From: Verrucomicrobiaceae bacterium
GTDB taxonomy: Bacteria; Verrucomicrobiota; Verrucomicrobiia; Verrucomicrobiales; Verrucomicrobiaceae
Direction of reading: 5' to 3'
Assembly (NCBI GenBank): GCA_024232965.1
Contig: JACKQF010000006.1
Coordinates: 362,578 to 426,577, forward strand
Length of the DNA stretch: 64,000 nucleotides
The notes under the pieces are model-generated. The model saw nothing but the letters and a program-made list of their open reading frames with translations. It was not told where the DNA came from and made no database searches. Position numbers and translations under genes: made by a program. Of this stretch, positions 43,688-51,542 are shown piece after piece. The stretch's first letter is position 1. Each line of letters begins with the position of its first letter.

Positions 43688-44123
43688 TCTCACCGACCGC
43701 ACTGACATCATCCGTCTCGTGGATACCTTCTATGAACGCATTCGGAAGGACGAAAAGCTTGGTCCGATATTCAATGACATCGCCAAGGTCAACTGGGCCA
43801 CGCACCTGCCCAAGATGTATGACTTCTGGGACACAGTGCTTTTCCGATCAGGAACCTTTCGCGGTGATCCATTAGGTGTTCATGCGCGGCTCGTCCCATG
43901 GGCCGACATGGGGCGCGCTAGCTTCGAACACTGGCTCGTATTGTTCCGACAAACAGTCGCCGATCTGTTTGAGGGCACCAATGCCACCGTCATCGTTCGC
44001 AGTGCAGAGGACATGGCCAATGTCATTTACAGCAAGATCAACAACGTGCCCGATCCACGATTCGATCCCGCGAATCTAACGCCCGAGCAAAAGGCTCGAT
44101 ACGCCACTTATCGGGGCACATAA
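43668..44123 (+). CDS. Group III truncated haemoglobin
   Basis: A 151-residue cytosolic protein with the group III 2-on-2 globin pattern: IIRLVDTFYERIRKDEKLGPIFND, VNWATHLPKMYDFWDTVLFRSGTFRGDPLGVHARL and a C-terminal PEQKARYATYRG tail. Group III globins are linked to NO and oxidative stress in species such as Campylobacter. It overlaps the HPP gene by 20 bases; together with the YHS-haemoglobin and HPP genes it forms the second half of the nsrR-linked set. Confidence 0.9.
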   Translation: MNPPLPDLTDRTDIIRLVDTFYERIRKDEKLGPIFNDIAKVNWATHLPKMYDFWDTVLFRSGTFRGDPLGVHARLVPWADMGRASFEHWLVLFRQTVADLFEGTNATVIVRSAEDMANVIYSKINNVPDPRFDPANLTPEQKARYATYRGT

Positions 44124-44212
44124 ACCAGTTGCGTCTAGATGCTCACAACCTCTTAGAGTTGCCTGTTGGCGAGTGAATACAAAGTCTGCATGCCTCCAGC
44201 AACAGCTTTAGA

Positions 44213-45064
44213 TCACTTGCCTTTGTTCGCCTTCATGAACTCCAAAATCGCAATCCGTGTCGGATCCCCCTCTTCGGCGATTTTGCTGGCGATGCTCCCA
44301 TGTGTGCGATCTTTGATGAGCATGCTATGCATGCCCTCATTTCCCGCCGCTCTCATCATTTCCACGAAGAGCATGTTCTCCTCGCCACGCGCGGCCATGT
44401 CGCGATCCGCGTAAAGCACGAGAAATGGCGGCGTTTTCGGCCCACAGAAGTGCAGCGGCGCGGCATCGTCAGCCGTGATTTGATACTTCTTTCCGCCGCG
44501 CTCTTCGCGCACCGTGTAGTGGGTCAGGGTTTGGCCACTGACAGGGATCAGGCCGGCGATGTCAGCGAGTTTCACTCCGGCATCAGCCAGGTAGTGTGCG
44601 TCCACACCCAGCATCAGCGCGATGTAGCCGCCTGCCGAATGTCCGCCGACGAAGATCTTCTTTGTGTCCCCTCCGTGTTCCGCGATATGTCTTTGCGTCC
44701 AAGCCACGGATGCGGCGGCGTCTTCGAGATAGGCTGGAAACGTCACCTTCGGGCTCAGTCGGTAGTTCGGCGCCACGACGGCGATCCCCGCCGCTGCGAG
44801 ACTGCGGGCGATCTCGGGCGTGAGCACCGTGTCTTCTTTGGTGCCTGCTTTGTCGCCTTGTTTCAAGCCACCACCATGAAACCACACGAGCGTGGCGAAG
44901 TTCTCGCGATCCTTCGGCAAATAGACATCCAGTTTGCAGCGCGACTGCTCATAGTCCGTCAACGCATCCCCCGACTTGTAACAGACGTCCGTCAAGACGG
45001 CATCAGCCGCCGCGCTGGTGATGCTGGTAAAGAGAAAGGCGACGAGGGTAGTGAGACGAAGCAT
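44213..45064 (-). CDS. Exported alpha/beta-hydrolase esterase (BD-FAE/HSL-like)
   Basis: A 283-residue protein with a signal peptide (1-20). Oxyanion HGGG (63-66), nucleophile in GGHSAGG (S143), an Asp in YADRDMAARGE and a His in KDRTHGSIAS form the catalytic set. BD-FAE-type and HSL-type esterases remove acetyl or feruloyl groups from glycans or hydrolyse short esters. It diverges from the phosphoesterase gene across 111 bases. Confidence 0.88.
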   Translation of the reverse strand: MLRLTTLVAFLFTSITSAAADAVLTDVCYKSGDALTDYEQSRCKLDVYLPKDRENFATLVWFHGGGLKQGDKAGTKEDTVLTPEIARSLAAAGIAVVAPNYRLSPKVTFPAYLEDAAASVAWTQRHIAEHGGDTKKIFVGGHSAGGYIALMLGVDAHYLADAGVKLADIAGLIPVSGQTLTHYTVREERGGKKYQITADDAAPLHFCGPKTPPFLVLYADRDMAARGEENMLFVEMMRAAGNEGMHSMLIKDRTHGSIASKIAEEGDPTRIAILEFMKANKGK

Positions 45065-45175
45065 GGCTCAGTTTAGCGGGAGGTGACCCCATTCGTCGAG
45101 TCTGACCTTGCAAATCACACGGTGCCTCCGACCGAGCGGCTGACACATGTCCGCGTGTCGACTCGTTTGCTCCCC

Positions 45176-46174
45176 ATGCTCCGCCACCTGTCCTGCCTGT
45201 GTTTGTTTCTGTTTCTCGCCGTTAGCCCGTTGCCAACCTCCGCAGCTGAAGGCGATGATCCCTTCGAGTTTCTCGTCATGGGCTGCATGCCCTACTACAT
45301 GCCGCAGGACGCCGAGCGATTCCAACACGTCATCGCAGCAGCCAACAAGTTCGCCCCTGCGTTCAGCGTGCATTGCGGTGACACCAAGTCCGGGAAGAAG
45401 CCCTGCGACGACGCGGTTTACGGTCAGATCCGCGGCTGGTTCGACCAGTTCGCGCAGCCGCTTGTCTATGTGCCGGGCGACAATGAATGGACTGACTGCC
45501 ACACAGAAGCCGCCGGCTCGTTTGATCCCGTCAACCGACTATCGCTAGTGCGCCGCACGTTTTTTTCCAACAAGCACGAGAGTCTCGGTCGGCAAAAAAT
45601 TGCCCTGACCTGCCAAACCGATATGCAGCCTGAGTTTGCCAACTACATCGAGCACAATCGCTGGAGCAAAGGCGGCATCCTCTTCAACACGCTCCACATC
45701 GTCGGCAGCAACAACAATGCCCGCGAAGACAACGACGCGGCGATGGCGGAGTTCCTCGCACGAGACGCCGCCTCGATCGCTTGGTTGAAGGCCGCCTTCG
45801 CCGAGGCGGCAAAACCCGAGCACCGAGCGCTCGTGCTGTTCATGCAAGCCAATCCGCTGTCTGAAACTAAACGCTCCGAGCCACGCGGCACCGGCTTTGC
45901 CAACTTCATTCCCGCCTTGCGCGAGGCTGTGCAGACTCTACCGAAGCCCGTGTATCTCTTCCACTCCGACAGCCACTACTTCCGCATCGACAAGCCGCTC
46001 ACCTCCGCCACCGGCCAACTTCTGGAAAACTTCACGCGCATCGAGACCTTCGGTGGGCACAACCTGCACCTCATTCAGGTAAAAGTGACCCCGACCGCCA
46101 CCGATCCCCTGGTCGCATCGCCGCTCATCATCGAGGCAAACAAGGCGGATCCTTCGGCACCTTTGGCTAAGTGA
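45176..46174 (+). CDS. Exported metallophosphoesterase-like protein
   Basis: A 332-residue exported protein (signal 1-23). It shows a calcineurin-like pattern: FLVMGCMPYY, SVHCGDTKSGKKPC, VPGDNEWTDC and a FHSDSHYF segment near the C-terminus. The first motif is MGCM, not the classic DxH, so metal binding may differ and the enzyme may be unusual or inactive. The internal ATG at 45176 begins the signal peptide. It runs tail-to-tail against the VCBS/FG-GAP gene with a 12-base gap. Confidence 0.8.
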   Translation: MLRHLSCLCLFLFLAVSPLPTSAAEGDDPFEFLVMGCMPYYMPQDAERFQHVIAAANKFAPAFSVHCGDTKSGKKPCDDAVYGQIRGWFDQFAQPLVYVPGDNEWTDCHTEAAGSFDPVNRLSLVRRTFFSNKHESLGRQKIALTCQTDMQPEFANYIEHNRWSKGGILFNTLHIVGSNNNAREDNDAAMAEFLARDAASIAWLKAAFAEAAKPEHRALVLFMQANPLSETKRSEPRGTGFANFIPALREAVQTLPKPVYLFHSDSHYFRIDKPLTSATGQLLENFTRIETFGGHNLHLIQVKVTPTATDPLVASPLIIEANKADPSAPLAK

Positions 46175-46186
46175 TGGACTCAGAGC

Positions 46187-47905
46187 TCACTCAGTCTTCA
46201 CAAGCCGCACATAGTCGAGACCGACGTAGCGGTTTGGTTTGGCTTTGGGATTCGCGCCGGTGATGCGGATGACGAGCTTGTGTGTTCCGGCAGTGAGCTG
46301 ACCGATCTGGTGCTTCAAAACGCCGCTGGTGACCTTGGCGTCATAAAGATCAACCGGATTGCCGAGGCCTTTGCCATCCAGCATGAGTTGCACGATGGCG
46401 AAGTCGGGCGCACGGGTGAGGACGGTTTCGAGCGCGTAATCGCCGACTGCGGAGACATTGAACGTGATCTCAATGTGTTCGCCGACTTTGCCGCCAGTCC
46501 ACAGGCACTGCGCGCCGCCGCTCCATCTGCCGCCGCTGAAGTTTTTCATGTTCTGCGGCTTCACCACGCCCGCGCTGGCCTTGATCGACGCGGCGAGGAC
46601 TTCGCCTTCCAGCGCACCAGCCACACGTTCCATCACATCGGCCGTTGGCGCTTCTTTGGCGATCAACGCGGCGCGCTCCTCCGGCGTCAGCGGTTTTGGC
46701 TGCGCAGTCCTCCATTCATCCTCGGTCACGGTCTTGGTGCGGTGCAGCAGCACATGCGCGCCCACCATGCCACCGGTGAGAATGTCGGGCAGCTTGTCGC
46801 CGTTCACCTCCTGGATCACCAACTGACGACCGATTCCGGCTTCGCCGTCCGCCTTCATCGGAATCCAGTCGACTCCGTCCTTGCCGCGCACGAGCTTGAA
46901 CCAATAGACCACCGCGCCCGCATCCCACATCGGTGATTTTTTGTGATGCGACCAATAGGTCTTGCCGGTCACGATGTCCTTGAGGCCATCGCCATCCATG
47001 TCGGCGAGCTGGACGCTGTGCAGCTCGCTGAACAGCACACCATAGCGGTTCTGCGAAGCGCGATCACCCATAATCAGATGCTCCTTGAAGCCCTGCGACG
47101 TCTGCTCATGCCATGACAGGCCATACTCATGCGCGGCGAGGCTGGTGATCACATCATTGTCACCATCGCCATCGACATCATAGGCGTACATCTCCGCACC
47201 TCCCCGAGGTGCGAACGGCACTTTGTGCAATGCCCAGAGGCCCTGCGTCAAATCCTCCGGCTGCTCGAACCAGCCGTCTTTCATCAGCACATCGAGCCTG
47301 CCATCGCCATTCACATCGCCAACGCCAAGTCCGTGCCCAAAACGCTCTGGAGCAATGCGTTCCGAGATCGGATAAAAATTCCACGGCTCCAATCCGTTCG
47401 CCGGATTGATCTCCACCCAACCAAAGTAGCCATCGCGTGTGCATACGAGCTCCGGCGGATCATCGCCAATGAGGTTCACAAAATGGGGAGATTCATTCGA
47501 GACCCAGTCAAAGACCTGATGCTTCGGCCACGGCGCATCCTGTCCCTCTTTGCCTGGATTCTGATACACAAAGGCAGGGGTGCCGGGGAAGCCGGCCGTC
47601 AGCACATCCACCAGGCCGTCCTTGTTGAAGTCGTAAGGCCAAGAGAAGAAGTTGTTCGCGTAGCCTTCCCGATTCTGCGGCGCCGCCTGATAGATGATCT
47701 TCTTCGCTTTGAAATCAGGTCCCGCAAACCAGAACGGCCCGTGCAGGATGTCGATGTGGCCATCGCCATTGATGTCCGCCGCGTTGATGCCTTCCGAGTA
47801 ATATCGGTCGGTCAGTTGGAGGCGCTCAAACGAATGAATCTGCCGCTCCTCCGCAGAGATCAGCGAAACAGCGACGAGCAACGAGGTGACAATGGCGAAG
47901 CGCAT
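46187..47905 (-). CDS. Exported VCBS/FG-GAP repeat protein with C-terminal carbohydrate-binding-like domain
   Basis: A 572-residue exported protein (signal 1-18). Repeats with the calcium-binding DxNxDGxxD pattern appear: DINGDGHIDIL, DFNKDGLVDVL, DVNGDGRLDVL, DVDGDGDNDVI, DMDGDGLKDIV and EVNGDKLPDIL, forming a beta-propeller. After about residue 440 a C-terminal beta-sandwich (WSGGAQCLWTGGKVGEHIEITF, ALETVLTRAPDFA, GTHKLVIRITG and YVGLDYVRLV) resembles carbohydrate-binding modules. It diverges from the copy B gene across 149 bases. Probably binds or presents a glycan. Confidence 0.86.
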   Translation of the reverse strand: MRFAIVTSLLVAVSLISAEERQIHSFERLQLTDRYYSEGINAADINGDGHIDILHGPFWFAGPDFKAKKIIYQAAPQNREGYANNFFSWPYDFNKDGLVDVLTAGFPGTPAFVYQNPGKEGQDAPWPKHQVFDWVSNESPHFVNLIGDDPPELVCTRDGYFGWVEINPANGLEPWNFYPISERIAPERFGHGLGVGDVNGDGRLDVLMKDGWFEQPEDLTQGLWALHKVPFAPRGGAEMYAYDVDGDGDNDVITSLAAHEYGLSWHEQTSQGFKEHLIMGDRASQNRYGVLFSELHSVQLADMDGDGLKDIVTGKTYWSHHKKSPMWDAGAVVYWFKLVRGKDGVDWIPMKADGEAGIGRQLVIQEVNGDKLPDILTGGMVGAHVLLHRTKTVTEDEWRTAQPKPLTPEERAALIAKEAPTADVMERVAGALEGEVLAASIKASAGVVKPQNMKNFSGGRWSGGAQCLWTGGKVGEHIEITFNVSAVGDYALETVLTRAPDFAIVQLMLDGKGLGNPVDLYDAKVTSGVLKHQIGQLTAGTHKLVIRITGANPKAKPNRYVGLDYVRLVKTE

Positions 47906-48054
47906 GATAGCAGTTAAACGCACACCACGGGAGGAACTCATCAAATGGCAACGATCGCCTTTGGGCCACCGATGGAAAACCGGCCTCATCGCTATTTTGT
48001 TCAAGCCAATCACGTTGATACACCCAAGCCACGTCACCGGAGAAAAGACACCCC

Positions 48055-49128
48055 ATGAATCGCAACAAATTCCTCAAGCTATCCACCAGCATCATTGGGG
48101 GTTTGACCATTCCCGGCCTCTGGGAACCTCGCGTCCACGCCGCCGACCCCACCAAGCCAGAGCGCGTCGCCGTCGACGAAACCTATCTCATAAAGGGGCT
48201 CAACGCCATGGCCAGGGCCCATCGCATGAGCTCCATGGCCGGGCATCTCGGTGCTTCGCTGGTGGCCGGTTATTTCATTGGGCAGCAACGCCCCGATCTC
48301 GAGCCTGAAGTCTACCGGGGCATCCAAGGGGATCTCGATCGCGTCATGGCTGGCGAGTCCGTGTTCGGCACCAAGATGACCAAGGCTTCAAAGATTACGG
48401 ATGCAGAACTGTTTGAAGACTTCCCCCAGCAGAAGGCGAATCCAAGCGGGATCGACGCCATCGCCGAGGCGCTCGCCAAGAATATCAAGACGCCGCGTGA
48501 ATCCGGGCACAACGTGATCTTCGCCTCCATCGCCATCCACGCCCTCAAGGAACGCCCGGAGTTCGCAACGCCCGCGATCCTTGGCGGCATTTGCAAGCTG
48601 ATCGCCCTCTTCGACAACGCGCACCCCGGCAGCGGCTATTACGGGAAGGCGAAGGGGCGGATCAAAGGCAACAAGATCCAGCTTCCGGAGAACGATGATG
48701 GCACGCCGCAGTACACCGACGTGAAGGGCATGGTCGATGCCGTGCTTGACGCGATCATCACGCACGATCCAAAGATTCACGTTCAAGGTTACGGTGGTCT
48801 CGTGCACGTGAACAACCACGCCGCCGCCATCACCGATCTCGCGCAATACGGCTATCCCGAGCTCGTGCCTGCCGCCATCGCATCCCACCACCAGCACCTG
48901 CGGCTGTGGCGCACCCTGCCAAATGTCGCCGATGAATTCGGCCCAGAGCCCTTCTCCGCCTTCGGCCCCTACACCGCCGCCTACTGGACCTCCGACAAGC
49001 TTCCCTACGATCGCGCGCTCCTCACGCATCGCGTCAAAACCATGTTCGGCTTCGATGAACTGGCAGAAGCCATCGACGACGCAGCCAAGGAAAAACAAGC
49101 CTACGACAAACTGCGCTACTTGATGTAG
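48055..49128 (+). CDS. Exported His-rich protein, unassigned family (copy B)
   Basis: A 357-residue paralogue of the protein at 40506. A signal (NKFLKLSTSIIGGLTI to VHA) is followed by the same blocks: KGLNAMARAHRM, GHLGASLVAGYF, PRESGHNVIFASIAI, VHVNNHAAAITDLAQYG and a late LLTHRVKTMFGFDEL. Extra inserts of about 30 residues (around GIQGDLDRVMAGES and the GYYGKAKGRIKGNK loop) distinguish it. GGAG lies about 13 bases upstream of the ATG, a weak SD at long spacing. Family and function unknown. Confidence 0.72.
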   Translation: MNRNKFLKLSTSIIGGLTIPGLWEPRVHAADPTKPERVAVDETYLIKGLNAMARAHRMSSMAGHLGASLVAGYFIGQQRPDLEPEVYRGIQGDLDRVMAGESVFGTKMTKASKITDAELFEDFPQQKANPSGIDAIAEALAKNIKTPRESGHNVIFASIAIHALKERPEFATPAILGGICKLIALFDNAHPGSGYYGKAKGRIKGNKIQLPENDDGTPQYTDVKGMVDAVLDAIITHDPKIHVQGYGGLVHVNNHAAAITDLAQYGYPELVPAAIASHHQHLRLWRTLPNVADEFGPEPFSAFGPYTAAYWTSDKLPYDRALLTHRVKTMFGFDELAEAIDDAAKEKQAYDKLRYLM

Positions 49129-49200
49129 CCGTCGTCTGCTGCGTCATGGGCGCGTGTGATCGACCGCAAATGCACCAGGCCACGACGACCTGTAGTGATC

Positions 49201-49920
49201 TCACGGCGCGGGCAACTCTTTAATGAACACATTCCGGAACTCGACGGCGTCTTTGTGATTTTGTAGTGTGATAGGTCCCTCAGCTGGGATGTCCTTCACG
49301 CGAGCACCTTGGATCACCTGCGTGCCGTTGAGCGAGACATCGACGCGGTCGCCGTGCAGGGTGATGATGAAGCGGTTCCATTCGCCGGGGCCTTTGTCGG
49401 CGCGGGTGCTGGGCATGGTTTTGAGACGCTCTTCTTTTGTGGCACTCATGTCCTTGAACTTCGTTCCGATCTCGCCGCTGCCGCAGGGCTGGCACCAGAT
49501 GTTCACCTGCGCGAGTCGTGCGCCACGCAGATACACGCCGCTATCACCCCAGGTGAGATTGTCCTTCATGATCGTCCTGCCCTCGGCATCCGTGTGGAAG
49601 GTGCCGTCGTCTTGGAGCCATTGATGGGGTTTTATATGTGGTTCTCCGGTGAGGCGCCAGTCGACCATAAGCGTGAAGTCTTTGAAGTGCTTCTGCGTGG
49701 AAAGGTTGTAGTCCTTGCCCTTCATGCGCGGTGGTTCGTCGGTGCGGAGTCGGATGACGCCATCGGCGATCTCCCATGCGCCATCGAGATGCGCGGGATG
49801 ATCCCAGTTCGCCCATGTCTTGCCATCAAAGAGCGGGGTGAAGCCTTCGGGTGCGGTGGTGGTGTCCGCTACGGTGATTCTGACAAGAACCACAAGGAAG
49901 AAGGTGGCGAGGTATTTCAT
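49201..49920 (-). CDS. Exported DUF1080 (3-keto-disaccharide hydrolase-like) protein
   Basis: A 239-residue exported protein (signal 1-18). It matches the DUF1080 concanavalin-like fold: GFTPLFDGKTWANW, AWEIADGVIRLR, DFTLMVDWRL, GDSGVYLRGA and a closing GPITLQNHKDAVEFRNVFIKEL. The family includes enzymes that cleave 3-keto-disaccharides. It is the last gene of the minus-strand run ceramidase-CocE-sulfatase-DUF1080, 38 bases after the sulfatase stop. Confidence 0.92.
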   Translation of the reverse strand: MKYLATFFLVVLVRITVADTTTAPEGFTPLFDGKTWANWDHPAHLDGAWEIADGVIRLRTDEPPRMKGKDYNLSTQKHFKDFTLMVDWRLTGEPHIKPHQWLQDDGTFHTDAEGRTIMKDNLTWGDSGVYLRGARLAQVNIWCQPCGSGEIGTKFKDMSATKEERLKTMPSTRADKGPGEWNRFIITLHGDRVDVSLNGTQVIQGARVKDIPAEGPITLQNHKDAVEFRNVFIKELPAP

Positions 49921-49958
49921 GCTTGGAAGATGATGTCGGGGTGATTGACCGCGCGGTG

Positions 49959-51542
49959 CTACTGCGAGTCGCGGCAGGACTTGTCCCAGGCCTGCCATTG
50001 CGCGGCGAGATCGTTCACGACTTCGGGGTGTTTGGCAGCGAGGTTCGTCGTCTCCGTGCCATCGAGCGCGAGGTCGTAGAGTTCCCAGGGTGTCTGCGCG
50101 TCCTTCGAGATGAGCTTCCAATCACCGGAGCGAAACACGCGATGCTGCGGCACGCGCCAAGCGAGTGGGCCGCGCGCTGGCAACGACTGTCCACGCAAGA
50201 CAGCAACCAGGCTGCGGCCATCAAGAGGGAGCGGCCTGCGGTCGCCGAGTTCGGTGGGATACTCTGTGTCTGCGAGTTCGAGGAAGGTTGGCATGAGGTC
50301 AATCACATGGCCAATATCATTGACGATCTTTCCACGGGCAGCGATGCCTTGAGGCCAATGCGCGATGAGTGGAGTGCGGATGCCGCCTTCGTAGCCGCTG
50401 AGTTTGGTGCTGCGAAAAGGGGCGCCACTCGTGAGTGCCCAAGCAAGACCGTAGGCGGCAAAGGTATCGGGCGGCCCCGGCATGAGATCTGGGCCGCTGC
50501 CAGCTCGGATCGTCACGCCATCAATTCGCCATTTGGGGTCGGGCTTTTTGCTGGTGAATCCAAGGCCGTCGGTGCTAGGCCTCAATCCGCCGTCCGGTGC
50601 TGCGCCGTTGTCAGACAGGAAGATCACGAGCGTGTTGTCCAAGTCTCCATGCGCGCGCAGAGCATCGAGGATGCGGCCAGTGCTGCGATCAATCGAGGTC
50701 ACTTGCGCGGCATAGACGGCCATGCGCTCGGCCTGCCAGTCTTTGAATGCGTCATCCGCCCAGGCATGAATTGCTGGCGCTCGTGGTGCGGGCGACCATG
50801 CCTCAGGGATGAGGCCATTGGCTCTCTGGAACTTCATTCGCTCTGCACTCCACTGATCCCAGCCACGCTCTCGGTAGCGTGCCCGATGTGGGGCGATATC
50901 GGCCTCGCGGGCGTGCAGCGGCCAGTGAGGTGCAACGTGGGCAACGTAGAGGAAGAAGGGTTTCTGCTTCGCTGTTGGACTGGCCTCGCGATCACTGAGG
51001 AAGGTCAAAGCATGATCGGTCAGGGCGTCGGTGAGATAGAAGTCATCGGGGAGGGGGACTCGCTTTTCATCGAGGTAGAAGGGATTGAACTGCACTTCAT
51101 CGAAGTAGCTGATCTTGCCAGCGCACATGGGCCCAAAGAAACGATCAAAACCACGCTTGGCAGGCAGATCAGGGTCCTGCCATTTGCCAACGATCATGGT
51201 GTGATATCCCGCACGCTGGAGCCCTTCACCTAGCGTGATGCTGCGAGTGAAATCGGAAGGTTGATTCCAGTTCATGCCGGAATGCCCGATACGCTGCGCA
51301 TAGAGTCCGGTCAGCAATGAAGCCCGCGTGGGGCCGCACACCGCGTTGTTGTAGAATTGAGTGAAACGCAGTCCGCCAGTTGCCAGCGAATCGATGTTCG
51401 GCGTCGGAATCTCACCTCCGTAACAGCCGATGTCTGACCACCCGAGATCATCCGCGAGAATGAGGACGATGTTGGGCGGCGTTGGTTTTTCTGCTGCACT
51501 CGCGATTGCACCAGCCAGCAGCAGCAACGTCACGAGCTTCAT
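49959..51542 (-). CDS. Exported sulfatase (arylsulfatase A-like)
   Basis: A 527-residue type I sulfatase (signal 1-17). The metal site ADDLGWSD and the formylglycine motif CGPTRASLLTG with C69 (Thr in place of the usual Ser) are present, as are VGKWQDP, LYVAHVAPHWP and VIFLSDNGAAPDG. It should desulfate a glycan or aryl substrate. Its ATG overlaps the stop of the CocE-like gene (ATGA), showing coupling. Confidence 0.94.
   Translation of the reverse strand: MKLVTLLLLAGAIASAAEKPTPPNIVLILADDLGWSDIGCYGGEIPTPNIDSLATGGLRFTQFYNNAVCGPTRASLLTGLYAQRIGHSGMNWNQPSDFTRSITLGEGLQRAGYHTMIVGKWQDPDLPAKRGFDRFFGPMCAGKISYFDEVQFNPFYLDEKRVPLPDDFYLTDALTDHALTFLSDREASPTAKQKPFFLYVAHVAPHWPLHAREADIAPHRARYRERGWDQWSAERMKFQRANGLIPEAWSPAPRAPAIHAWADDAFKDWQAERMAVYAAQVTSIDRSTGRILDALRAHGDLDNTLVIFLSDNGAAPDGGLRPSTDGLGFTSKKPDPKWRIDGVTIRAGSGPDLMPGPPDTFAAYGLAWALTSGAPFRSTKLSGYEGGIRTPLIAHWPQGIAARGKIVNDIGHVIDLMPTFLELADTEYPTELGDRRPLPLDGRSLVAVLRGQSLPARGPLAWRVPQHRVFRSGDWKLISKDAQTPWELYDLALDGTETTNLAAKHPEVVNDLAAQWQAWDKSCRDSQ

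Noticed and set aside
49923..51233. 436-codon plus-strand open frame inside the sulfatase gene
   Set aside because: Antisense to a sulfatase with intact catalytic motifs; no family match seen.
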